Shown: positions 13,301-22,579, counted from the first letter of the stretch. The stretch is 64,000 nt of DNA from Epinephelus fuscoguttatus (GCF_011397635.1 NC_064770.1:35178598-35242597); one strand, 5' to 3'. The notes: generated from the letters alone by a model not told the origin. Made by a program: numbers and translations.

Positions 13301-16300
13301 GCCGTTGCCGGCAGTTTTTTTTTTCTCTCCTCCTGATTTAATTTATAAATCAATACAAATCATATAATTAATCAATATTCTGTCTCAAATTATTTATTTA
13401 ACTGATAATTAGCCGTGTAGTAAGCGGGATAATGTATAATGAGTTGGTGAATACTAGGAAAACAACTCCCTTCAGGGGAATAGAACCCCTCCGCTGCGTG
13501 ATTTTACTGTTACAAGTCCCAGTGATGTTATAGCCTACTCTATATCGGCACTCACGGAATGCCTCTCGTCCAATCAAATTACTCGGTTGGAACTAACTGT
13601 TGTATAAATAAATATATATTTAGCTCTAACTAGAAGCTAATTTAGAAAAGAAAATTTTAGTTTGGTTACACTATACTAGGTACTTATACTATATTGACTG
13701 GGTATAATAGAATTGCATTACTAAAAAGAGACTAAAATACAGTTTTCATTGACTTAAACTAGACTAAAATGTCATCAGTTTTCGTCGACTAAAACGAGAC
13801 GAAAATAGTCATGGATTATTCTGACTAAAATAAGACTAAAATGCTCAGACTTTTAGCTGACTGAAACTTGACTAGACAAAAAAGAGTATGAACGTGACTA
13901 AAACTAATAAAAACTAAAATGACAGTTTGACACAAAGACTAGACTAAAACTAAAATTAAAACAGGCCGCCAAATCAACACTATGTGGCAGACCCTACGCC
14001 GTAGCATACGAATGTCACTTTCGCCGTTGTGAGCATTTATACTTGTGCGGTGGTGTGTCTGTGTCACTCTGCAGTTACACCTCCAAAACACTAGTCAGCG
14101 GTGGAGGTTTCTGTGAAGTGCTGTAAAGTTTAGTTGATTCAAAACTCACATTAAACACACATTAAACATGGCTTAATAGAGACAGTTTCAAACACAAGTA
14201 CACAATTCAGCTTCACGGTAACTGGCAGCATTCACAGACAAATACTTGTCTTCATCTGGACACATTTTCCCCACAAATACAACATGCTAACGTTATTAGC
14301 ACAAGCCTATGGCATTTTACATTGTATAAATTAGCCTAGCGGCTAGCGATCTCCTCTCATATGAAGCCAGGGACAACAGCAACATTTAACAAAGGTAACG
14401 GCACATAATTTGGCTCCATTACAGCTCACAAGGTTCACAACGTTATTAGCACAAGTCTATGGCATTTTACATTGTATAAATTAGCCTAGCGACGAGCGGA
14501 GATTTCCTCTGCTCATATGAAGCCAGGATAAATCACACACACGACTTAAAATGCTATTTTTGTGGAGGCTTTATTGTCTTCACAATTCATTGTTTCTTAT
14601 CTGTGAAATTAAAGTAAATAAAAGCTTTGTTTCCACTGAGGGAAATGGTTTCAGCTTACAGAAATAAAGAGGAGGTCTGCGTCGCTGTGACATGTAGTTA
14701 CATTTCTGGGGAGCTGCACATCAGGCTACAGCTTAAGGAACGACGTGAATACAACGCAGAAGTATAAATTCCCGGGCGTCGGTGGCTTAGTGGTAGAGCA
14801 TGCGCCCCATGTACAAGGCTGTTGCCACAGCGGCCCGGGTTCAACTCCAGCCTGTGGCCCTTTGCTGCATGTTACTCCCTCTCTCTCTCCCCCTTTCACA
14901 CTTGTCTGTCCTATCAAATAAAGGCTAAAAAATGCCCCAAAAAATAACTTAAAAAAAAAAGAAGTATAAATTCCGCCTGAAACTCAAGGAATGGCTGATT
15001 AAAATTTGTTGGTCAGAGGTCAAGGTCACCGCTACTGGAACAAAAATCCTCAGGTAAACACTGTAGCTTTATCATTTTTATAAGGTGATATGTAAATGTC
15101 ATTAAAAATGCAGGTAGCAGTAGCTGCAGTGGATATACTCCTATGCTGTTGGGAAACTTCCTATTAAACTCTCCAACTTTCATAAGCAAACTCCTCTATG
15201 TTGGTCTCTTCTTTATAAGCACAAGTATTCTCCTCACAAATGTGTTTTATGGAGCAGAGCCAATATACGTATAGAAATGAGTCCATGTTCTTGAAACATT
15301 GGTTTAACAGCAACATTCTGCATGTGAAGCAACTATTTGACAAAGATAAACGTTGAATTCATGTAATGATTTCAAAGACATAGTATTCCTGTCTCCCAAC
15401 GTGAGTAACACTGTAGTAAATGCACTGCCAACTGGCATCATATTAATCAGACATTCACTTATTCCAAGAACAGTACTGCTAAATATAATTGGACAGACCA
15501 GACTCTTGATGGTGAGACATGGAGTCCTGTATTCACTCTTCCTTCCTGCCCAACAAGATCAAAGAGCTGCTTTTTAAGGTTTTAGATAGATATTATCCAG
15601 AGAATTCTGTTATTTATAAATACATTCCTGATATAACTGACAAATGCACCTTCTGTATCAATATGGTAGAAACATTATAACACTTACTCTCTCAATATGT
15701 ACATGTGACGATCTTCTGGACTGATTTATAGTTGGGTCTCCAATGACATTTTGGCAAAAACTTTTCACTTGAAGAACCTGATTTCTTAACAATACTCCAA
15801 AATTCAAATTTACAACATATACAAAAATATATAAGTAATTTATTTGTTTTATTATCTTAGCTTAATTTTATCATTATAAAACAAAATACTTAAAGGGGAA
15901 CTAATGTTTTTTTCAACCTGGGCCCTATTTTCCGATCTACTTTTGTCTAAATGAGTGATAGGATGTTCAATATGAGACATTTCTCCAGTACGAAGCTAGG
16001 GCTGACCTGCCTGCAGCCCGTGAGCGCGCGCTATGTTAAATGACAGGGCACTCAGACAGCGTCAAGCAACGTCAAAATATGTCCACTAAAAGAGTATTTT
16101 TTTCACACAGATAGGCTAGGATTGTTAGTATAATTATCCGACGACATAATGGAAAGGAGAAATGAACGTCTGTGTTTACCTTTAGCTGGATTCAGACATG
16201 TTCCTCTGCCTGTTGCTGCTCCCTCTCTCTCCTCGTCCGCTCTTCAGTTTCAATGAGCTCTGCGTCCGTGTACGTCCGTGTACTCTGTGTTCAAATAAAT

Positions 16301-17641
16301 ACGGGCGCTCATCAAATTCAAATGGCTCATCCAGATCCAGTTGGTCAAAATCGGGTAAAAATTCAGCCATGACTACTCCAAACAGAGTAACTCCTTGCAT
16401 TTGTAAGGTCACTCCAGCGGTAACTTCCTGCAACAACTCAAATCTCGTGAGACGTGAGATTTCAGACCCAGCCAGAGCTCAGAGTGAGTGTTGACTTGCC
16501 ACAACAAACGAATTTTTACCCGATTTTGACCAACTGGATCTGGATGAGCCATTTGAATTTGATGAACGCCCGTATTTATTTGAACAGAGAGTACACAGAT
16601 GCAGAGCTCATTGAAATTGAAGAGCGGACGAGGAGAGAGAGGGAGCAGCAACATGTTCCACCCGTCCTGTGTCAGTGGGATTGATGTGGTTGAAATGAAA
16701 CAAAAATTAAGAGCAGTCTATATTCTGTTCAGGACTGATACTTCTCAGATGTTTTATATGTATGTATGAATATATTTTGTGTGTGTGTGAGCAGGGATGA
16801 CAGGCCATGGATGTGCACGTTCTGTTCATTCAGAACCTCTCAGTTGAGTCTTCACCCAGATCAGCAGAAGAAGGAAGAGGTCGTGTCTCGCCAGATATCC
16901 CAACTCATGCTGGTGAGCACGCCGTCTGACTCTGTGTCCTCACATCGTAACGCCTGCCTCTCTGACACACCGCCGCCTCTCACCTCCTCTTCTCCTACAT
17001 CAACAGCAATGCCAGTATCTCCTCCTGTATCTGTGCAGTGCTGATGAGGAACAAATATTTGCCACCAACCCATGCCTCAACGTGAGTCTCTGTCTTGCTC
17101 CTCTCATGCACCTGTTTACTGTCTTCATATTTGTGGGAAATAATACAAATAAAGAGGAATGACGCTGTCCTCAGGTGCTTGTGATGGTCTGAAGCTCGTG
17201 TAAACACACAAAGTTGTTGCAGAGTGTTGAGTATTTCATTCATTTCTGCTCGGCACCCACAGTTGCAAGATTACTCCACTGTGATCAAGACTCCCATGTG
17301 GCTGGGTGAAGTTGCAGACAAACTCCAGGAGCAACTCTACCAAACGGTTGGAGAGTTTGTGTCTGACATCCAGCTCATTTTCACCAACTGTGCCGCGTAC
17401 AACCGAGTAAGTAACAAGAAAGAACCTCACACAGTCTCACTTCAAAAGGTCTGAACTATCCCTTTAAAAAAAAAAGGAGGTTTTCATCAACAGTTAAGTA
17501 CATGTTTTAAGTATGTATTTTAGTGACATGGACTGTTGTGTTCTTTTGCAGGACAATGCTGAATTCCTCGCCAAGGGCAACGGACTGAAGGAGTTATTCG
17601 ATGGAGAATTTAAAAGTGTGTTCAACATCAGTGATAACTGA
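1398..17641 (+). CDS. SP100/SP110/SP140-like nuclear body protein (HSR-SAND-PHD-bromodomain)
   Basis: Twelve exons were joined by reading GT-AG borders and phases: 1398-1544, 5053-5227, 5675-5908, 10586-10681, 10800-10937, 11498-11640, 11781-11849, 11957-12090, 16795-16912, 17007-17081, 17263-17406, 17552-17641. They give 520 codons with no internal stop. Residues 1-107 form the HSR/CARD-like oligomerisation domain (FWMEKEELLRFFRRHK; ILDWLEKKQSKRIIDFWD). Residues 108-245 are a lysine- and glutamate-rich linker. About 246-332 is a SAND DNA-binding domain (TPEEFVKEA, WRKDI, LLCKCGLC). About 339-390 is a PHD finger with all C4HC3 ligands (CCVCKGAG, CDHCPRSFHQRC, WMCTFC). About 395-515 is a bromodomain with the acetyl-lysine Asn in NCAAYN. 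Family members are chromatin readers of nuclear bodies, many interferon induced. Exons could be missing in the 5909-10585 intron, which a decayed LINE occupies. AIRE is less likely because of the bromodomain. No symbol is assigned because the SP100, SP110 and SP140 split is mammalian. Confidence 0.88.
1598..1935. repeat. LINE-tail-like dispersed repeat
   Basis: The words ACAATACAAATTTATTTATATAGC and GACCAAAGTGCTGT, then AGGTGGGTTTTTAAACGAGA, are typical of a fish LINE or SINE 3' region inserted in antisense. It sits in intron 1 of the SP100-like gene. Family assignment is from memory of the motif only; ends are approximate. Confidence 0.45.
2100..3070. other. Intron 1 sequence without recognisable feature
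   Basis: AT-rich intronic sequence of the SP100-like gene. Short open frames on both strands show no domain, codon bias or splice support. I see no structured element here beyond a possible transposon edge near 2120 (GGGGAGACCGGGGTCGGTTGTC). Confidence 0.4.
3125..4476. mobile_element. Non-autonomous hAT-like element
   Basis: The left end reads CAGGGCTCAACAATAAGG and the right end, read in reverse, CAGGGTTCAACGCTAAGG. Both are followed within about 30 bases by GGTCGGGCA/CGGTCGGGCAAG words, so these are terminal inverted repeats of hAT type. No transposase frame is visible in the 1.35 kb between them. The 8-base flanks (ATGTTATG left, TTGTGTTT right) do not match, so the copy is old or its ends have shifted. 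It lies in intron 1 of the SP100-like gene. Confidence 0.6.
5925..7378. other. Intron 3 sequence, partly transposon-like
   Basis: Part of the large intron 5909-10585. About 5950-6180 (GTCTCATTCATGAAATGTTAGC, GAATACCAATCAGTCGTAA) resembles MITE-type fish repeats. About 6950-7180 holds words such as AGGCCTTTATTTCTCA and GGCGTTTAATTTGGACTAGGC that look like another dispersed repeat. No coding exon of the host gene was found, though a short poorly conserved linker exon cannot be excluded. Confidence 0.3.
7379..7500 (+). mobile_element. hAT-type terminal fragment
   Basis: CAGAGTTGGGTATAACGCG followed by TTACAAAGTAACGCGTTA is the terminus of a common hAT family of fish. No matching right end appears before the LINE at 8.17 kb, so the copy looks truncated or interrupted. 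Confidence 0.45.
8165..10540 (+). mobile_element. Decayed non-LTR retrotransposon (CR1/L2/Rex1-like LINE)
   Basis: The 5' part encodes the end of an apurinic endonuclease domain (YLTIGNIYRPPS, then IIILGDFN near 8400). The reverse transcriptase follows at 9173-9982 with NNYRPIS, FGFRPNHSTTTALL, FLDLTKAFDMVDH, GVPQGSTLGPLLF and the catalytic YADD (about 9955). The frame is broken by a TGA at 9980-9982 right after the YADD region and again by TAA at 10415-10417, and the endonuclease frame stops at 8469-8471, so the copy is dead. The 5' end is truncated. It lies sense-oriented in the intron before exon 4 of the SP100-like gene. The clade call rests on motif style; finer assignment needs alignment. 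Confidence 0.85.
10974..11393 (-). mobile_element. Deleted Tc1/mariner element with transposase remnant
   Basis: The element has inverted ends CACTCACTGGCCACTTTATT / AATAAAGTGGCCAGTGAGTG type (the right one slightly mutated) and TA duplications at 10972-10973 and 11394-11395, as Tc1/mariner makes. The minus strand keeps a transposase C-terminal piece with PPQSPDLSPIEHLWDVLERE, the third catalytic carboxylate region of DDE transposases. Total length is 420 bases, about a third of a full element, so it cannot move on its own. It sits in the intron between the two halves of the SAND domain. A 197-base sister is at 51243-51439. Confidence 0.85.
12217..13982. mobile_element. Non-autonomous hAT element with 8-base target duplication
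   Basis: The ends read TAGTGTTGCTTTCG and, reversed, TAGTGTTGATTTGG. The element is bounded by perfect 8-base duplications TGTGGCAG at 12209-12216 and 13983-13990, the hAT signature. Subterminal stretches are rich in GACGAAAACGAGACGA / GACTAAAACTA words, as expected of transposase-binding repeats. The interior (12.6-13.6 kb) has only short frames, for example an acidic 60-residue frame on the minus strand at 12904-13086, and no recognisable transposase. The target is the MITE spanning 12191-14979. Confidence 0.82.
14773..14959 (+). mobile_element. tRNA-derived SINE with 15-base target duplication
   Basis: The head (14776-14850) has RNA polymerase III box A (GGTGGCTTAGTGGTAGAGCA) and box B (GGGTTCAACTCC), making a tRNA-like 5' end. 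A C/T-rich body and an A-rich tail follow. It is flanked by identical 15-base duplications AGAAGTATAAATTCC at 14758-14772 and 14960-14974, the result of LINE-type retrotransposition. This SINE head is common in percomorph fishes. It is not a functional tRNA gene, since the 3' half does not fold into an acceptor stem. Confidence 0.87.
14985..15890. other. AT-rich intron sequence without recognisable feature
   Basis: Part of the intron that splits the PHD finger. Weak open frames such as 15353-15577 show no family motif; the words (LINE-like PTGIILIRHSLIPRT) could be eroded transposon code, but I cannot support a call. Confidence 0.3.
15894..16690. mobile_element. TTAA-type foldback element with inverted P2RX7-like N-termini
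   Basis: The left end follows a TTAA (15890-15893) and begins AGGGGAACTAATG. No matching right end was found before the exon at 16795, so the copy is truncated. The body holds two head-to-head copies of one coding block: minus strand about 16182-16370 and plus strand about 16500-16664, separated by a loop of about 125 bases. Both encode FLPDFDQLDLDEPFEFDERP followed by YLFE, the N-terminal style also seen at 18820 and 55401. The inverted pair should form a strong hairpin in single strands or RNA. It lies just upstream of the exon encoding the end of the PHD finger. Confidence 0.55.
16500..16684 (+). pseudogene. P2RX7-like N-terminal fragment, one arm of an inverted pair
   Basis: The reading frame gives a Phe/Asp/Glu-rich stretch, then YLFEQREYTDAELIEIEERT and an Arg/Glu-rich end before a TGA at 16682-16684. 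The YLFE-(x)n-YTDAEL pattern matches the start of the longer frame at 55401-55844, which continues into a P2X7 intracellular-domain cysteine motif; here that part is absent. The opposite arm (16182-16370, minus) starts with MAEFLPDFDQ and loses the frame after YLFE. Fragments of a transposon-borne gene are the simplest reading. Confidence 0.5.
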
Positions 17642-17644
17642 TGA

Positions 17645-18047
17645 CGGGTAAACGGTGTTCTGTTTTCAAACTCAGTAACTTTTTGGGATAGGTTAAGAAA
17701 TGATGATGTAATGAGCCCTGTGGTATATGTCTTTCTGACTGATGCCTCTGCTGCAGTCACAGTATTTCAGAATAATAATCAATAAGAGGTAAAGGTACTT
17801 TAACTGGAATTAAGTCAGACAGAAATGATCCAGTTTAACTTGAGGTCTTTTTGTGGTAAGGATACTTGCAGTGACAGAACTGTTAGTGGCCAAGTTGCAT
17901 TGTGGGTAATGTAGCCGCCAGGTTTTTCATGGATGCAAATTGTCGCTGGAATAATAATAATATTAGGACAATATCTGTTGTTCTGATTTTGATCCAGTGT
18001 TACAGGAGTGTACTTTTTACAAATACTGTAGTTTGATTAAAGTGAGT
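17645..18047 (+). other. Putative 3' UTR of the SP100-like gene
   Basis: Sequence between the TGA at 17639-17641 and the hAT insertion at 18056. No AATAAA occurs; the best polyadenylation candidate is ATTAAA at 18036-18041. The transcript may end here or run on into transposon sequence. Confidence 0.4.
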
Positions 18048-18819
18048 GTCACTACCAGGGCTGGGTTAAAATAATCGATTCATCTGATCTAAATCGATCG
18101 TCATTTGAATGACACTATATTGATTCATAAAATCCCAGATTGATCTTTTAATATGTATGTTTCCCCGCAGATGTGTGAAGCTTTAACCCCGTTAATCTCG
18201 CCATTAGTAAACGAGCCGCGGCGCTAAATTCTTAATGATCAAAGTCTTGAGAAGCTCTGAAGTTACCAGCTCCTTTATCTGTAACTGTTTGCTCACTTTT
18301 TTTAGTTTTGGTCTGTTCCACTTTTAAAGGGCCAGTGTGTAAAATGGGTTGAAAACAGTGACATCAGTGGTCAAATTCTAGATTGCAGGGCTCACTCGCT
18401 CACCCCTCCCGTCGGGTAAATGACGGTGGCCTCGTAGGGACAAAAAGCCTTGCGCACGACTTTTTCAGGAGTAGGTCTATCTAGCGACGAGGTGAATGTT
18501 TATTTAGAAATCTAAGCCATGTTACGATATTGTAATGAATCCCTCACGAGCAGGAGACCAGAGGAGCGTTCGGGAAAAAGGCCTGTTTATTTGAGCACTA
18601 CAGAAACTCCAGTAACACTCCACTCCGTCCCAAACTCTGAGTCTTCTAGCGTAACAGACACACTTCATACACACATACTCGTTTACCATACTGAGTGGGC
18701 ACCCCCTCCCCTCTCTGCTCCACCAACCTCCAGCCCGCACACTGACTGACAGCGTAGCCTGTAAACAGAGCTCAGCTGTTTATTTAGCCTAGCAATATCT
18801 CTGGACTATAGTCGCTGCA

Positions 18820-18990
18820 ATGGACGACTTTGAACGCGATTTTGAAGAGTTTCTTGTAGCGGACACAGACCCAGAGCCATACCTGTTTGAGCCGGAGCAT
18901 ACAGATGAGGAACTCCATGTGTTTGATGCTGAGCGGGCGAGAAGAGAGGCTGAATGCACAGAATGGGATTCGGTGCTACTGCTACCATCG
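18820..18990 (+). pseudogene. P2RX7-like N-terminal coding fragment in a TTAA element
   Basis: The frame starts MDDFERDFEEFLVADTDPEP then YLFEPEHTDEELHVFDAERA. This acidic block with YLFEPE-(H/Y)-TD-E-EL is the same as at 55401 (YLFEPEYTDAEL). The frame drifts after about residue 50, and the cysteine cluster of the P2X7 intracellular domain is missing, so it is truncated. A CAG-ATGGCAGTTCAGG junction near 19077-19080 could be an old splice acceptor. Confidence 0.45.
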
Positions 18991-19342
18991 TTGGGGAGAT
19001 ATATCATCAGGAGGAAAAGCGCCGCAGAGAGTGCATCACAAGGAGTGAAGTTGCGTCTTCTTCTTCTTTTCCTCACAGATGGCAGTTCAGGTTCATTCTC
19101 TCCCGTTGCGTTGTAAGTGTGGTCCATTCGCAAACTTTATAACTAAAAAAACTTTTCACTATTCTCTATCGACAAACTACTAACACTCTCTGCTGTTTCC
19201 TCCTCCTTCTTCCTTCCTTCCGCTGTCTTCGTTGGTTCATTTATACACGCGAAACGCGTTCTCTGGCTGGCTGGATTGTCCACTCGGTCTGCCGTACATA
19301 CATGGCGGTGCAAGATGGCGACCTCTCTAAAGCAAGGCCCTT

Positions 19343-19343
19343 G

Positions 19344-19376
<33 letters not shown>
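19343..19376. repeat. (TA)n microsatellite
   Basis: An uninterrupted run of about 16 TA units near the 3' end of the TTAA element. The sister element has an interrupted TA run at the matching place (about 21453-21492), so the microsatellite belongs to the element. Confidence 0.85.
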
Positions 19377-19380
<4 letters not shown>

Positions 19381-20539
19381 CATAATTATAAGGCTACGAA
19401 AACCAAACGAATTTTATTTTATGGCAATTATACACTTATATAAACATATTAATGGGTAGAATATTCAGATTCAGATTGACAATAAACCATGCCAAATATT
19501 ACACACTGGCCCTTTAAGGGCTTTAACCGCCTGGGAAACGTGAGGTCGGATTCTGGGCGCTACTTTTGTGCCTTTTTTTTGTGCCAGCTTTCAAGAGCAC
19601 AGCGGCAGGTTGCGTCAACCTTAACAATCATATCCTGTTCACCTGAAATCCTGAGTGCAGAGCTGATCTTCTTCCAGGAGCTGTTTATAAGTGTGTAGGC
19701 CTGTCGTCTGTGGGACAGATGTAAAGCTCTGGGTGGCCCTGCACTAACATGATCAACTTCATATTTATCACAGGCTGATATGTACGGATGAAGGGAAAGA
19801 TACTGTATCTGAAGCTGTGATTGGTTGGTCCTCGTCACATGTCATGTGGTGCATGCTGCTGCATTCATAAAGTTAAATGCTGTTTATCCTAGGGCACAAA
19901 AATGCGCACTGCTTGAGCACACCTGCCGCTCTTCTATATTGAAAACAATGATTTTTAAGGTGCAAAAGGGTTGTGCACAGCATTTTAGATTGGTTTCCAG
20001 TGAAATTTGAGTTTGTATTATGACTTCATATTGCTGTTGCTGCTCTAGAAACATTTAGTTATAAAATATTCAGTTTTAATCCTGTTCTGAATTTATTCCC
20101 TTTTTTCAAATAATTTCTTGTAAAAGTTACACTATTAGTTCTCTGAGAATCTCTTTCACATACTAGCAAAAACTGGTATTGTAACTGAAATATCCCCAAT
20201 CGAATCGATATCAAATAGAATCGAATTGAATCGGGACCTTGTGAATCTAAATGGAATCTATTCAGGAAATCAGTGGTGATACCCAGCCCTAGTCACTACA
20301 GTACTTGTGAATAGTGAACTTATCATTTTGGGATGATCCTCAGCACATGATGAGATTTCAGAACAGTTGAAACTGCTTATAGTGATCACAGGTCGTATTC
20401 ATCACTATAAACAGATGATTATTTTCCTTATTTCTCACACAGGTTACCATCTCATTGACATGTGCAGTTTATATTTATGACATGAATAGAAAATAAAAAG
20501 CACAGCTTCGCCATTTACTGATTTTTTTTGACTGTTTAA

Positions 20540-21644
20540 AGGGCCAGTGTGTAAAATGGGTTGAAAACAGTGACATATAGCATTTAGATTCTAGATTGCA
20601 GCGCTCACTCGCTCGCCTGTGCTCACCCCTCCCGTCTGCAAAGTTAGGGTGGCCTCCGAGGATAACAAAAGTGGATTCACCGCACACAGGGCTTGAATTG
20701 AATTGCTTCTTATTTTATTAATCAGTCTACAAAACAACGCGTTTCACCCATGGCTTCATCAGGTTTGTTACACAGTCCACAGCACAGGTGATCTGAAATA
20801 GGCTGCAGCTGTACTGAATCCAATCAGCAGGGTACACAGGAGTAACATTACTGCTATCCTATTGTCTGTTATGCCTTTGACATAAGACTAAAATTTTCAC
20901 AAGTGTTTTACAGTAATTGCTCTACCTGGAGATGATGTAACGTTATGAACTCTCCTCCTCACTACCTACTTGTCGAGTCCGACACGTAACGCTATCATAC
21001 TACGTGCTGACAAATAGTAGCACTTATTTTAGTAGTTTACCTGTCCAGCAGAAAACATGCCACTTCAGCGTTGGATTGAAGCCATTTGTCCTTCATGAAC
21101 CCCCTCCATCGCTGAAAAACATCACTGATGTTTATTCTCTGCCGTCACTTATCCCGTTTTCTTTGCCCCTCTTTGCGTCTTCTTTTCCTCGCAGATGATG
21201 GTTCGGGTTCATTCTCTCCTGTTGCGTGGTAAGTGTGGTCCATTCGCAAACTTTATAACTAAAAAACCTTTTCACTACTCTCTATCGACGAACACTCTGC
21301 TGTTTCCTCCTCCTTCTTCCTTCCTTCCACTGTCTTCGTTGGTTTATTTATACACGCGAAACGCGTTCTCTGGCTGGCTGGATTGTCCACTCGGGCTGCC
21401 GTACATACATGGCGGCGCAAGATGGCGACCTCTCTAAAGCAAGGCCCTTGCTATACATATATATATAATATAATATATATATATATATATATACATGTAT
21501 AAAAGCATAATTATAAGGCTACGAAAACCAAACGAATTTTATTTTATAGCGATTATACACTTGTATAAACATATTAATGAGTAGAATATTCAGATTCAGA
21601 TTCAGATTGACAATAAACCATGCCAAATATTACACACTGGCCCT
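20540..21644. mobile_element. TTAA-flanked element, sister of 18328-19513
   Basis: The ends AGGGCCAGTGTGTAA (inverted at right) are flanked by TTAA at 20536-20539 and 21645-21648. The 3' 450 bases match the copy at 18328-19513. The middle differs: from about 20690 it has other repeat sequence (CAAAACAACGCGTTTCACCCATGGCTTCATCAGG type). No P2RX7-like frame remains. The segment 21195-21232 is bounded by a good acceptor (TTCCTCGCAG) and donor (GTAAGTG), like a relic exon. Confidence 0.78.
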
Positions 21645-21648
21645 TTAA

Positions 21649-22575
21649 AATACAGCACAACTGTTTCATTCCATGACCGGGCATTATCACATGACAAGGT
21701 CAGCTTTAATCGCAGGTGCTTTTTCTGTGTGTATTCATTTTCTGTCTCCATGACTAGCAGCTGTAAAAAACTTTCTTTTATCTGTCATGATTTCAATGTG
21801 CACGCGGCACCAGCCTCAGGTGGTCAGTGAAGTAAAATAATAATAATACATTTAACCTAGGTTTAAATTAATTCTCTAGAAGTTCTCATGTATGTGGATG
21901 TGGACGACTTGATTACTGTTAGCAAATTATTTAACAGTGTTTGTAAAGGAACGATTGTGTCCCAAGCTTTTTGAGGTAGATCACTGTAACTGTGATCATT
22001 TTTCACAGTATAATTCCACTGCAGTGCATTTTGTTTACTCCTGAAGGATGCAATATAGTCAGTGCCTTTCTTTATTGATGTAACAAACATTTTTAATATT
22101 TCTGTGTTTTTATTAAACAGGAGTTTGTACAATGGAGACAAACTATTTTATATTAGTACTTTAAAGTTAAGTAAAAATGAATTTTCTGTGTGTTGTGTCA
22201 AACCTTCTTTTTATTGACATGTTTCCTCTGATGTTGCACCACATGTGAGGAGAGTGCCAAGATGTATGTATTATGACAAAAGTCAGTGTTTGACTTTGTA
22301 TTTGTCTGAAACGTTCATCATGCAAATGATCAAACAGGATTTTTCATGTCATTCCACAGTATTTCAGGTATGAATCAGTTGCACTCTCTCTCTCTGTGTC
22401 TCACTCTTCTGATCTGTCGCCGGTGGATGTTTGTTTTTAAAATAAAATATATATGTACATCTTTAAAGACGTCTCATTTTGATAAACCTGCCTCTTTAAG
22501 GTTAAATCTATGTTCCAGATGTAAACAGAAGGCTGTCACCATCTTTTACACAGCAGGTAAATAAAACCTATACTT
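21649..22575. other. Intergenic sequence without recognisable feature
   Basis: AT-rich sequence between transposons. Short open frames (for example 21863-22141 minus) have no recognisable motif. I see nothing to annotate. Confidence 0.35.
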
Positions 22576-22579
22576 GTAA

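Larger units (their letters stand above)
12191..14979. mobile_element. Inverted-repeat MITE, split by a hAT and a SINE
   Basis: The left end CAGCGGGATTTATATTTGTG and the right end, reversed, CAGGCGGAATTTATACTTCTG form imperfect terminal inverted repeats. The internal core (about 13983-14622) is also found at 62245-62970. It contains a partly repeated 60-base block (14282-14345 and again about 14439-14500). Two younger insertions split it: a hAT at 12217-13982 and a SINE at 14773-14959, each with a target duplication made of MITE sequence. The ATTTATACTT-type end resembles PIF/Harbinger-like fish MITEs, but the superfamily is not proved. It lies in the intron splitting the PHD finger. Confidence 0.65.
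18328..19513. mobile_element. TTAA-flanked element carrying a P2RX7-like fragment
   Basis: Terminal inverted repeats AGGGCCAGTGTGTAA at both ends are flanked by TTAA at 18324-18327 and 19514-19517, the target duplication of piggyBac- and Kolobok-type elements. A sister copy with the same ends is at 20540-21644; the two share about 450 bases at the 3' side (from the AG-ATG-type boundary near 19080 through the AT microsatellite). Only this copy has the P2RX7-like frame at 18820. It lies inside the hAT at 18056-20291 and so is the younger insertion. Confidence 0.8.
18056..20291. mobile_element. hAT-like element with 8-base target duplication, itself interrupted
   Basis: The ends are CAGGGCTGGGTTA and, reversed, TAGGGCTGGGTAT. 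Exact 8-base duplications GTCACTAC flank it at 18048-18055 and 20292-20299. Subterminal ATCGATTC / AATCGAATCGAT words occur at both sides. A TTAA-type element (18328-19513) sits inside, so the hAT itself is only about 1.05 kb and has no transposase. It landed directly downstream of the SP100-like gene. Confidence 0.8.

Noticed and set aside
13201-13620. A CRISPR-like or regular spaced array around the repeated short words of the hAT
   Set aside because: Spacing is irregular and the words are subterminal transposon repeats; this is vertebrate DNA.
14776-14850. tRNA gene
   Set aside because: Box A and B are present, but there is no acceptor-stem closure, and the segment continues into a SINE body with an A-rich tail and a 15-base target duplication.
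16454-16684. An extra exon of the SP100-like gene just before the PHD exon
   Set aside because: The sequence belongs to the inverted P2RX7-like block, and the PHD finger joins in phase directly from 12090 to 16795.
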